64,000 bases of DNA, from positions 1 through 64,000 of the forward strand of contig NZ_JAIVAI010000004.1 in the NCBI RefSeq assembly GCF_020171525.1, given 5' to 3'. The notes under the pieces are model-generated. The model made no database searches and was not told the DNA's origin. It was given only the letters and a program-made list of their open reading frames with translations. Shown here one piece after another: positions 26,221 through 34,223 of the stretch (the stretch's first letter is position 1; the number at the start of each line of letters is the position of its first letter). The position numbers were made by a program, and so were the translations under genes. The DNA is from Halobacillus yeomjeoni. GTDB taxonomy: Bacteria > Bacillota > Bacilli > Bacillales > Halobacillaceae.

Positions 26221-26234
26221 GAGTTGCTCCCCCC

Positions 26235-27437
26235 TTAACTGATTTGACCACTGAGATCCAAGTGATCTCTTATAATCAATTCTTGAGGATAAGCCGTAAA
26301 CCTTTCACTGCCCTTCTCAGTAACACGAAACGTTTCGCTGATTTCTATACCATCTGTATCAAACCAGAGAGCAGGGATAAGGTGGAAGGTCATATTCGCT
26401 TGAAGGACAGTATTGTCTCCTCTTCGAATACTTCCTGTATGTTCACCCCAGTCCGGTGGATAGTTGAGTCCGACCGAATAACCAAGACGAGCTTCCTTTT
26501 CATATCCATGCTTTTTAATGCTTCTCCTCCAAACCTCTTCCAACTCTCCACATGTCACGCCTGGTTTCGCGAATGCCATCACATTTTCGATGCCTTCCAA
26601 TACGACAGGAGCGACTTGTTTCAATTTTTCATTTGGTTGTCCGATTGAAACTGTTCGAGCAAGAGGAACGTGATAACGCTTATAGCACCCGGCGATCTCT
26701 ATGATCACTGCATTCCCATCAATAAAAGGCTTCTCAGACCAAGTAAGATGAGGAATGGATGTATGTTCCCCGGTCGGCATCAATGGCACAATGGCCGGAT
26801 ATTCCCCTCCATAATCAGGCGTGCCTTTCACCAAGTGGTAATAGATCTCTGCCGCCGTATCACATTCTCTGACCCCGGGTTGGATACTTTCAATGCCTTT
26901 TTCCATAGCTAAGTCCGTGATTTTGGCTGCGCGCCTCATGTATTCAATTTCTTGATCAGATTTGATTAACCTCACCTGATTGACAAGCAGGGTAGCATCC
27001 AGAAATGCAGCGTTTTTCAACCCGTTTTTTAAGCGTTCAAGCGCCATTCCTGTGAAATAATAGTTGTCTTTTTCCACACCGATCCGCCTGTTTCCATGAC
27101 CGATCTGCAATAAAATTTCTGCTATGAAGTCCATAGGATGATGAGTGTCTGACTGGACGTAGTAATCTGGATAAGGAATGACGTTTTCATCGTAAATCCA
27201 CGTCGTCACTTTAGCTCCGTTTGCATCTTGATATCTACCGATCCATAAGGGCTGTGGTTCATCTATAATGATCACAAGCATCTGATGTACGTAAAATGAC
27301 CAGGCATCGTAACCGGATAAATAATTCATGTTTGCTGGATCTGTAATTAATAAAACTTCTATACCCTTTTCTTCCATCCGCTGTTTCGTTTCCTTCAAGC
27401 GTTGGTGATATTCCAAAATATCAAACGGAAGCACCAT
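26235..27437 (-). CDS. ectoine hydrolase DoeA
   Basis: A 400-residue M24-family (pita-bread fold) hydrolase that opens the ectoine ring to N-acetyl-L-2,4-diaminobutyrate. The N-terminal segment LLITDPANMNYLSGYDAWSF and the later GGEYPAIVPLMPTG, EIAGCYKRYHVPL, LSYPPDWGE-like (VGLNYPPDWGEH) and MTFHLIPALW match Halomonas DoeA closely as I recall it. It is the first gene of a six-gene operon, with AAGGAGAGGGG upstream of the ATG. The operon promoter lies in 27438-27660, divergent from an aldo/keto reductase. Confidence 0.93.
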   Translation of the reverse strand: MVLPFDILEYHQRLKETKQRMEEKGIEVLLITDPANMNYLSGYDAWSFYVHQMLVIIIDEPQPLWIGRYQDANGAKVTTWIYDENVIPYPDYYVQSDTHHPMDFIAEILLQIGHGNRRIGVEKDNYYFTGMALERLKNGLKNAAFLDATLLVNQVRLIKSDQEIEYMRRAAKITDLAMEKGIESIQPGVRECDTAAEIYYHLVKGTPDYGGEYPAIVPLMPTGEHTSIPHLTWSEKPFIDGNAVIIEIAGCYKRYHVPLARTVSIGQPNEKLKQVAPVVLEGIENVMAFAKPGVTCGELEEVWRRSIKKHGYEKEARLGYSVGLNYPPDWGEHTGSIRRGDNTVLQANMTFHLIPALWFDTDGIEISETFRVTEKGSERFTAYPQELIIRDHLDLSGQIS

Positions 27438-27660
27438 TATCCCCTCTCCTTTTTCAGAAAAGTATAATAACTCATGTATTTATTGTATTGCTTCGCCTTT
27501 TTCCTTGTAATGTAAAATGTGTATGAAGTTTACACTGTTTTCTTAATACACTATGCACGGCAAATTTCGCATTTTTGATTAGATAAGCATTTGTTGGCTG
27601 TGTGTTATGATGATGAAAGGGCGTAAAAATTTTCTAAAATAAGGAAAGAGGTTTTGATTT

Positions 27661-28563
27661 ATGGAAAGAATTCAGATGGCTGAAAACCTATCTTATTCGA
27701 GAATGATTCACGGATTATGGAGGTTGGCCGATTGGAAACAATCAAAAGAAGAAACTTTATCTTTGATTGAGCATAATGTTGATAAAGGAATTACAACATT
27801 TGATCATGCAGATATATATGGGGATTATACGTGCGAAGCTTTGTTCGGGGAAGCACTCAAACTGAAGCCATCCCTAAGGGATAAAATGGAGCTTGTAACG
27901 AAATGTGGAATCGTGCTTCCGTCGAAAAACCGTCCTGAAAATGAATCCCATCATTACAACACAAGCAAACAACACATCATCCAATCGGTAGAAAATTCCT
28001 TGATGAATTTGAAAACTGATTACATAGATACGCTGCTGATCCACCGTCCTGACCCTTTCATGAACGGTGAAGAAGTCGCTGAAGCGTTTATTCAACTGAA
28101 AAATGAAGGAAAAGTAAGGTCGTTTGGAGTATCTAACTTTAAACGTCATCAGTGGAGCATGCTCGAATCGTTCTTACCCTTCCCTTTGATCACAAACCAA
28201 TTAGAATTGTCTTCCTATCAGCTTGAGAATTTCGAAGATGGCACGCTGGACCTCTGCCAGGAAAAGAACATAGCTCCGATGGCCTGGTCCCCTCTTGCCG
28301 GCGGGAAAATTTTCAATTCAAACAATGAGAAATCGACACGCTTACGAGATAAACTCCATCTCATCAATAATGAAATTGGTGCCGATGGAATCGATCAAAT
28401 TTTATTCGCCTGGCTTTTGAATCATCCAGCCCGAATCATGCCAATCATCGGATCAGGAAATCCAGACCGCATTGATACTGCGTTACAATCCTTGGATATA
28501 AAACTCACTCATCACCAGTGGTTTGATATTTTCCAATCATCCATGGGCCACGAAGTTCCATAA
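27661..28563 (+). CDS. aldo/keto reductase family oxidoreductase
   Basis: A 300-residue NADPH-dependent reductase of the AKR superfamily, most like E. coli YdhF. The catalytic Asp and Tyr lie in FDHADIYGDY, the Lys in VTKCG and the His in LLIHRPDP. SFGVSNF, LSSYQLE (where many AKRs have the ypyspf-type segment) and AWSPLAGG follow. It is divergent from doeA, and repeat copy B begins 14 bases after its stop. Its substrate and any role in ectoine use are unknown. Confidence 0.9.
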   Translation: MERIQMAENLSYSRMIHGLWRLADWKQSKEETLSLIEHNVDKGITTFDHADIYGDYTCEALFGEALKLKPSLRDKMELVTKCGIVLPSKNRPENESHHYNTSKQHIIQSVENSLMNLKTDYIDTLLIHRPDPFMNGEEVAEAFIQLKNEGKVRSFGVSNFKRHQWSMLESFLPFPLITNQLELSSYQLENFEDGTLDLCQEKNIAPMAWSPLAGGKIFNSNNEKSTRLRDKLHLINNEIGADGIDQILFAWLLNHPARIMPIIGSGNPDRIDTALQSLDIKLTHHQWFDIFQSSMGHEVP

Positions 28564-29029
28564 TATCTTTTTAAAAGGCTCTGTTAATGTTGATTGTTGA
28601 TATTTAGTCTTCAAAATAAGGAAATAATAGTTGAAGAGTTTATATCGATATGAGCGGAGAGGCTGCGGGGAATCACTCGCTTTCCGCGGGAGCGCGGTGA
28701 GACTCCTATGGGACGTGTGGGACAGGTGAGGACCCGGAAGGCGCTATTCCTTGAGGAGACTCAGCGCCCGCCCCATGGAAAGCGAGCCTTTTCCCGGAGC
28801 CCTACACGCATAAAAACATTTCGTAATGAATTCTTTTTTTGATGGATATATCAACACTAAACTTTATCAGAGCCAAAAAAAATAATAAGGTTGGACTTTC
28901 TCCATGTGCTAAAGGGTATAGAACAATAGAAAGAACCTTTCATTTCATATATATCTCATCAAGATCGGGTGGTTTTGACTCCTATGTAACATATGTGAAC
29001 CATCATTAATTGATAAGGGAGCGGTGAAC
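28564..29029. other. gene-free stretch holding repeat copy B
   Basis: The 466 bases between the aldo/keto reductase and the DUF3221 lipoprotein hold repeat copy B (28577-28874) and a 150-base promoter region for the lipoprotein gene. Nothing else was recognised. Confidence 0.6.
28577..28874. repeat. intergenic repeat, copy B (most complete)
   Basis: 298 bp with inverted ends GGCTCTGTTAA and TTATCAGAGCC. The interior has TGTTGATAT near the left end, a pair of GC-rich inverted segments (CGCTTTCCGCGG and CCATGGAAAGCGAG) and TGATGGATATATCAACAC near the right end. Its right 179 bp is nearly identical to 354-530. It has no coding capacity and looks like a non-autonomous mobile or structural repeat. 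Confidence 0.8.
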
Positions 29030-29548
29030 ATGAAGGTGTGGTCCCTCATCATCCTATTAACCGTCTGGATGGTATTAGTAAGTTGTGGATACGAAGAAAC
29101 TAATTCCCAAGGCTATGCAGATGTTTCACCTCCAAAGGATACCCCTTCTGACATGACTGGATTTGTTATGAAACAACAGAAAGACCGGTTGTTAGTAGTC
29201 CACTGGGATGAGTCGGATACAGATAGAAAGTCAAGAGCCATGTGGGTATCTGATCCCCCCAAGGGGAATTGGCTGGGTAAGCAAGTCGAAGTTTGGATTC
29301 AAGGAGAGGTCTTGGAATCTTATCCAGAGCAAGGTAAGGCACAATCCATCTCTGTTCTTGAAATGAGTGAAGTCGATGGAGCTGAAATGGAAGCTTCCGA
29401 AGCTTTGAGAAAAGTGCTTAAGAAAACGAAGGATGAAGAGTTGTACGCTCTCAAAATGCTGGTCTATGACAAAAAAAATGATCAATGGACTGTAAGGTTA
29501 ATGTCCCTTTCAGATAGCAGAGAAATTGAAGAAAAGGTTTCAGACTAA
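29030..29548 (+). CDS. DUF3221-type lipoprotein (YobA-like)
   Basis: A 172-residue lipoprotein with lipobox LVSC (Cys19). The central domain (GFVMKQQKDRLLVVHW, GKQVEVWIQGEVLESYPEQ) is the small beta-barrel called DUF3221, found in Bacillus lipoproteins such as YobA. The function is unknown. The ATG at 29030 follows AAGGGAG by eight bases; the GTG two codons earlier overlaps this region. It lies between the doeA operon and the eutB unit but is transcribed oppositely. Confidence 0.85.
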   Translation: MKVWSLIILLTVWMVLVSCGYEETNSQGYADVSPPKDTPSDMTGFVMKQQKDRLLVVHWDESDTDRKSRAMWVSDPPKGNWLGKQVEVWIQGEVLESYPEQGKAQSISVLEMSEVDGAEMEASEALRKVLKKTKDEELYALKMLVYDKKNDQWTVRLMSLSDSREIEEKVSD

Positions 29549-29550
29549 TA

Positions 29551-29588
29551 AAAAGTGAGCATGGCTTTTCAAGTCCATGCTCACTTTT
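29551..29588. terminator. bidirectional terminator between the lipoprotein and pucR-type genes
   Basis: Perfect 14-bp inverted repeat AAAAGTGAGCATGG / CCATGCTCACTTTT with a 10-base loop, ending in T on both strands. It overlaps the stop of the minus-strand regulator. Confidence 0.9.
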
Positions 29589-31251
29589 CTATTCTTTTTA
29601 ACATCCATAATCGGACGCTCAGCTCTAATAAAAATAAATCATCTGCGTCCAGCAAGGATAACCCTGTCAGCTGTTCAATATTTCTAAGACGATGAAGCAG
29701 AGATTGACGGTGCAGGTTAAGGGCTCGTGCCGTTTGACTGACGTTGCTATTGTACTTATTGTACACGATAAACGTATGGATGAGATCAGTCTGCCTTTTC
29801 GCATCATATTCAACCAACTTTTCCAATGTCTGGTCAACGATGCTTGCGACTTCCTCCTCGTGGGATAAAACCATAAGTAAACGGTTCATTCTAGTATCGT
29901 TGAAAAAAGTCCGATTACGCCCCTCATGCTTTTCTCCACCCATGGTCAACGCTGTTTTCGCTTCTTGATAGGTGGAATGAAAATGATACTGCCCTTCTTT
30001 GAAGCTGGAGATCCCCCAGAGAACGATAATTCCTGGAAGTAGTTCATCTAAACGTCGTTCAATCAGGTCAAGAAATTGTCTGGCGGTTTCCGAGTATGTT
30101 TTCTGATCCACCTCTAAATATATGATGACCTCTCCCTCATCAAATGTTGTCATCGTCTCCCGCTGCAGAAGCCCCCCTGCAAATGTCACTTCTTTTTGTA
30201 TGTAATAATTTCGACTTTGGATAGAGGTAGATTGATAAGTAGAAGTTTCAGCGGGGGTAGAGTCATTCGAATTTGGTTTTTGATGAATCTGACCCATAAG
30301 ACATATATAATCTCTGTCCAGGTCATACCCAAGAAGCTGGGCTTTGGATAAGAGAGAAGGGGCGATTTCACGTTCTGTTTTGGCTAACTCCAACAAGAAG
30401 TTATCCTTCAAACGGATTTCAGTCATTTCTATGGCATTTTCCTTAACGAAATATAACGCACAAGCAGTAAGAGCATGATCGAGAATCGTAAGTGCCATCC
30501 AGTCGAGTTCTGATTCTGTGTGGGGCTGTACCAATAAGTATCCCTGCTTTTTATAGTTGGACAAGATGGTAAGCTGATAACATACCTCTTCGCCAATTTT
30601 ATATTTTTCCATATAGTGGGCAAGGGGGTGGTCTCCCTGGAGAACCAGTGATTCAAGGGTACAGGTAATCTCTTCGACACCGTTCAGAGCATCAATCAAG
30701 TACCGGTCAAAATCTTGATTGGCTCGAACCTGTTTATTGTGATCACTGATTGCTATTGGGATTTGAGTGCTTTGGTATACAATCTCTGTGATTTCCTGTA
30801 ATCCCTTCCCATTCAATACACAATTCGTTAATTCCTGGCGAATCGATTCTGCCCTCTTTTTCTCTTCTTCTTTATTAAGGTTAATCAACTGAAAAACCTC
30901 ATGTAGAATATCTCCGAACCTGACCTCCCAAGGAATCTCCATTAAAATGAGATTGTGCTCTTCAGCTAGCTTTACCACCCGATCCGGGATGTTATAAATA
31001 TGTCTCCCAGTCGCTATGGCCAGCACAGATGCATGTGAGCGGATGACATCTTTTACGTAACCCTCAAGGTCCTCTACTCCTCCAGTACACCCTACCCCCG
31101 TACTTAAAACAAATTCATTGTTCCGCACAAAATTCTCAACAGGTGATTCGATCACAGAAATCCATTCCACCTGGTTGGGGACAAGTTTTGTATGTAACTT
31201 GGCCCGATCAAGAATTGGTAACTGTAATACTTCCCTTACATGAACACTCAT
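29581..31251 (-). CDS. PucR-family transcriptional regulator of the ectoine genes
   Basis: A 556-residue regulator with the PucR layout. The N-terminal sensor domain (about 1-125; EVLQLPIL, WISVIESPVENFV) is followed by a GGDEF-like middle region (about 280-420) and a C-terminal PucR helix-turn-helix (about 490-550; NKYNSNVSQTARALNLHRQSLLHRLRNIEQLTG). It follows eutB by 13 bases with AAGGGGGG upstream. Its place beside eutB and the doeA operon suggests it senses an ectoine breakdown product. Proteobacterial clusters use the unrelated EnuR. Target sites were not identified. Confidence 0.88.
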   Translation of the reverse strand: MSVHVREVLQLPILDRAKLHTKLVPNQVEWISVIESPVENFVRNNEFVLSTGVGCTGGVEDLEGYVKDVIRSHASVLAIATGRHIYNIPDRVVKLAEEHNLILMEIPWEVRFGDILHEVFQLINLNKEEEKKRAESIRQELTNCVLNGKGLQEITEIVYQSTQIPIAISDHNKQVRANQDFDRYLIDALNGVEEITCTLESLVLQGDHPLAHYMEKYKIGEEVCYQLTILSNYKKQGYLLVQPHTESELDWMALTILDHALTACALYFVKENAIEMTEIRLKDNFLLELAKTEREIAPSLLSKAQLLGYDLDRDYICLMGQIHQKPNSNDSTPAETSTYQSTSIQSRNYYIQKEVTFAGGLLQRETMTTFDEGEVIIYLEVDQKTYSETARQFLDLIERRLDELLPGIIVLWGISSFKEGQYHFHSTYQEAKTALTMGGEKHEGRNRTFFNDTRMNRLLMVLSHEEEVASIVDQTLEKLVEYDAKRQTDLIHTFIVYNKYNSNVSQTARALNLHRQSLLHRLRNIEQLTGLSLLDADDLFLLELSVRLWMLKRIEK

Positions 31252-31264
31252 CTACTCCCCCCCT

Positions 31265-32248
31265 TTATCGCACGGGTTCTACTACAAGCTCTGATATTGT
31301 CTCATGGTCGATATTGTTACCACTAATGACGATAATTACGGGATCATCACATTTTTCTTTTTCTTCTAGTAATAGACCCACACCGGCTCCGGCCGCGCCT
31401 TCTACAGCCATCTTATGGTGCTCTAACATGAATAACACGCCGTCCCTTATGGACCTTTCTGATACTTTTCTACCTTGATCCATATAGGCTTTTGTCATTG
31501 GAAAGGTATACCGATTATCGATTCCGATTCCTCCGAGCAAACTATCGGCCAAGGTGTGTTCCTCTTTCATTTCTATGGGCTGACCTTTTTTCAGGCTTTC
31601 ATACATTACGGCTGAACGCTGGGGAGATACACCTGTTATTTTTATATTAGGGTCTATGGACTTCAATATATAGCCAATACCTGATAAAAGCCCTCCACCA
31701 GACAAGGGAATGATCACGTGCTGTACATCAGGACACTGCTGCATGATTTCAAGACCGATCGTCCCTTGGCCTGCAATGATATCTGCATCATCAAATGGTT
31801 TAACAATCGTCAATCCTTCTTCCTTTGCCAGCTGATAGCAGTAAGCTTCTGCATCATCTTGATTCTGCCCGACAATTTCAACTCTTGCACCTAACCTTTT
31901 TAAGCGATTCAGCTTCTCTTTTGGTACACGATCAGACAAGCAGACCACACAAGTCATTCCCAATTGTTCAGCTACATAGGCGACAGAGATTCCATGGTTA
32001 CCAGTGGAAAACGTAGTCACACCTTTTTTTCTGTCACTTTCGCTTAAGGATAGAAGTTTGTTTGCCGCTCCTCTAATTTTGAAAGAGCCTGTAGGATGTG
32101 TCTGTTCCAACTTTAAATACACTTGCTTATTCAACCTTCTGGATAAGGCGTCAGAGTATACCAGTGGAGTTTCTTCAACAATGGACCGAATTCGTTTTTG
32201 AGCTTTCCACATTTCTTTCAGTGCGAATGGCTGATATACGATATTCAT
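31265..32248 (-). CDS. EutB-type PLP-dependent dehydratase (hydroxyectoine utilisation)
   Basis: A 327-residue fold-type II PLP enzyme of the threonine dehydratase family. The PLP lysine is Lys57 in PTGSFKIRGAANK, the phosphate-binding loop is PLSGGGLLSG near residue 180, and it lacks an ACT regulatory domain. In described clusters EutB and EutC are needed to convert hydroxyectoine towards the ectoine route. A plain serine/threonine dehydratase is the alternative, but the PucR-type regulator and nearby doeA/eutC support EutB. The start has GGGAG just upstream. Confidence 0.83.
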   Translation of the reverse strand: MNIVYQPFALKEMWKAQKRIRSIVEETPLVYSDALSRRLNKQVYLKLEQTHPTGSFKIRGAANKLLSLSESDRKKGVTTFSTGNHGISVAYVAEQLGMTCVVCLSDRVPKEKLNRLKRLGARVEIVGQNQDDAEAYCYQLAKEEGLTIVKPFDDADIIAGQGTIGLEIMQQCPDVQHVIIPLSGGGLLSGIGYILKSIDPNIKITGVSPQRSAVMYESLKKGQPIEMKEEHTLADSLLGGIGIDNRYTFPMTKAYMDQGRKVSERSIRDGVLFMLEHHKMAVEGAAGAGVGLLLEEKEKCDDPVIIVISGNNIDHETISELVVEPVR

Positions 32249-32337
32249 CCTCTCCCTGACTATATTTCAGATTTTTCTGACATATACCCCACCTCCATTA
32301 TAGGCGAAAACAGGGAGGTATTGGAAGAGGTGATCAA

Positions 32338-32373
32338 ACAAAAACCTCTTGCTTTTAAATACAGCAAGAGGTT
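32338..32373 (-). terminator. terminator of the fic operon
   Basis: Perfect 10-bp inverted repeat AACCTCTTGC / GCAAGAGGTT with an 11-base loop and a T-run on the minus strand, overlapping the fic stop codon. Confidence 0.85.
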
Positions 32374-32966
32374 CATATACGTACCAACGATTGATAAATA
32401 ACCCGCTCGAGATTACGCACGTCTTTTACGGAGTCTATACTGGCTTGGAATACTTCTTCCTTTGAAACAGCTGCCCATTCAATCGTGTAGCCTGCTTCAA
32501 GAGCAATACACCTTATGAATTCGCGTAGACTTCTTCCATTCCCTTCACGAAATGGGTGAAGTACATTGATTTCCGCCATGTAATACGCCAGTTTTTCGGC
32601 CAATCGCTTCCGATCCATGTTTTCCCAGTCTTCTGATATCAATTTTTCAAACAAGGGTGCAGCTGCTTCACGGATGAAACGCGCTTGCGCGAATGAGAAT
32701 CCATCTTTCGTAATGTTTTCAGTCCTGATCTCTCCTGCAAAAGGATACAAATCACGAAAGATGCATTCATGAATTCTCTGGAGATGCTTCAAATTCAAAT
32801 CACCACGAACAGGATGCTCTTGAAGTTCAGACAACCTTTGTGTAGTCAAGATGGTTTCCATTGCTTCAAGCTGTCTATCATCTTTGATGTCGTAATGGTT
32901 GATCAAAATATTCGTTCCAGGATAACAGTAACGTGAATACCCAGTACCATATCGGGAATCAGCCAT
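32373..32966 (-). CDS. Fic-domain AMP-transferase (toxin)
   Basis: A 197-residue Fic protein. The catalytic motif HPFREGNGR is at residues 137-145 and matches the active consensus HPFx(D/E)GNGR; the flap region is around residues 80-95. Such enzymes transfer AMP to a hydroxyl on a target protein. There is no N-terminal inhibitory helix, so it is class I, with inhibition supplied by the small upstream gene. The ATG overlaps that gene by 8 bases (ATGGCTGA), indicating translational coupling; its own ribosome binding site is weak. Confidence 0.9.
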   Translation of the reverse strand: MADSRYGTGYSRYCYPGTNILINHYDIKDDRQLEAMETILTTQRLSELQEHPVRGDLNLKHLQRIHECIFRDLYPFAGEIRTENITKDGFSFAQARFIREAAAPLFEKLISEDWENMDRKRLAEKLAYYMAEINVLHPFREGNGRSLREFIRCIALEAGYTIEWAAVSKEEVFQASIDSVKDVRNLERVIYQSLVRI

Positions 32967-33138
32967 GCCGTGACAATTCCAAGGCTTGTTTTAAAAATTC
33001 CTGATGTGAAATGGCCCCTGTCAAACACTGTTTTACTAAAACTTTTTGTTCCTGAGTTAAAGAAAACCCTTCAATAGCCATAGAAGCTTGAGCGGAACGC
33101 ATCAAATCTTCCGCTTGTTCCTCTGTACGTAAACTCAT
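32959..33138 (-). CDS. VbhA-like antitoxin of the Fic protein
   Basis: A 59-residue helical protein. It carries SMAIEG at residues 19-24, which fits the (S/T)xxxE(G/N) motif by which class I Fic antitoxins block the ATP site of their partner. The start is taken at 33138, seven bases after GGAGGG; a second ATG two codons earlier is too close to the Shine-Dalgarno. It forms a two-gene operon with fic. Confidence 0.85.
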   Translation of the reverse strand: MSLRTEEQAEDLMRSAQASMAIEGFSLTQEQKVLVKQCLTGAISHQEFLKQALELSRHG

Positions 33139-33240
33139 CCACATACCCTCCGAGCATAGTATTTCTATTATCCATTATACTACATATCACCCTTGGGTAA
33201 CAGTTGAACACTTCGACAAAACCTTGATAAAACAGCTTTT

Positions 33241-34074
33241 TTACGAGGTTTTCTTTTTTGTCTTAGGAGCAGTTTTCCGTTTCGTAGTTTTCTTCTTCGT
33301 ACCCTTGGTTTTCTCTAATGACTTTTCTAATGCTTCCATTAAATCTGTCACATTATCTGGTTTTGGTCGATCTTTCGCTGTCGTTACTTCTTCATTGTTC
33401 CGCTTCGCATCAATCAGATCCAATAAAGCTGTACGATAATCATCTTTATATTTTTCAGGTTCGAATTGAGCAGTCAATTGATCGATCAGTGTTACAGCCG
33501 TACTCAATTCTTTTTTACTCAATTGAATGTCTTCTGGAACGTTAGGGACTTCCTGCACGTTTCTGACCTCATCAGGAAAATGAATCGTTTCCATCAATAA
33601 CGTATTTTGGTAAACACGCACTACAGCTAACTGCTCTTTAGATCGTATGATAATTTTTGCAATCCCTATCTTTCCTGTGTCTTCCAGGGCTTGGCGCAAC
33701 AACCCATAAGCTTTTGATCCACCTTCATTCGGGGACATAAAATAACTTCTTTCAAAGTAAATAGGATCGATCTCTTCCAGCTTAACGAAGTCCATAATTT
33801 CTACTGCTTTATCTTCCTGCTCTTTTTTCAAAGCTTGAAGATCCTCTTCATCCAGCACTACAAATTTATTCTTTGCGTACTCATACGCTTTTACAATTTC
33901 TTCGTGATCGACTTCCCGATCACATACAGGACACCGCTTTTTATATTCTATTGGAGACTTACATTCTTGGTGTAACTGCCTAAGCTTGATATCTTTATTT
34001 TCTGTAGCGGCGTGTAACTTGATTGGAATATTAACTAATCCAAAACTGATGGTCCCCTTCCACATCGTGTGCAT
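33241..34074 (-). CDS. Ku protein (non-homologous end joining)
   Basis: A 277-residue bacterial Ku homologue: MWKGTISFGLVNIPIKL at the start, a small CPVCDRE segment, the beta-barrel core and a long lysine-rich tail (about 240-277). Ku binds DNA ends and recruits LigD, which is encoded divergently 149 bases away, as with B. subtilis ykoV/ykoU. The ATG at 34074 follows GGAG by eight bases; the longest frame extends to 34113. Confidence 0.95.
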   Translation of the reverse strand: MHTMWKGTISFGLVNIPIKLHAATENKDIKLRQLHQECKSPIEYKKRCPVCDREVDHEEIVKAYEYAKNKFVVLDEEDLQALKKEQEDKAVEIMDFVKLEEIDPIYFERSYFMSPNEGGSKAYGLLRQALEDTGKIGIAKIIIRSKEQLAVVRVYQNTLLMETIHFPDEVRNVQEVPNVPEDIQLSKKELSTAVTLIDQLTAQFEPEKYKDDYRTALLDLIDAKRNNEEVTTAKDRPKPDNVTDLMEALEKSLEKTKGTKKKTTKRKTAPKTKKKTS

Positions 34075-34223
34075 TTCGTCCACTCCTTTTTCCATAGCTT
34101 GGACGAAAAACAAAGAATTATGTTTAAACCAAAAGAAGCGATATAAACTAAGTCTGAATACAACCTGTTAAACTTTCGGAACTCGGAGTTTATCAATGAA
34201 AAAACCGGGGAGGGGAGACGGAA

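Noticed and set aside
27438-27660. Operator for the PucR-type regulator before doeA
   Set aside because: No inverted repeat convincing enough to name was found in this divergent promoter region.
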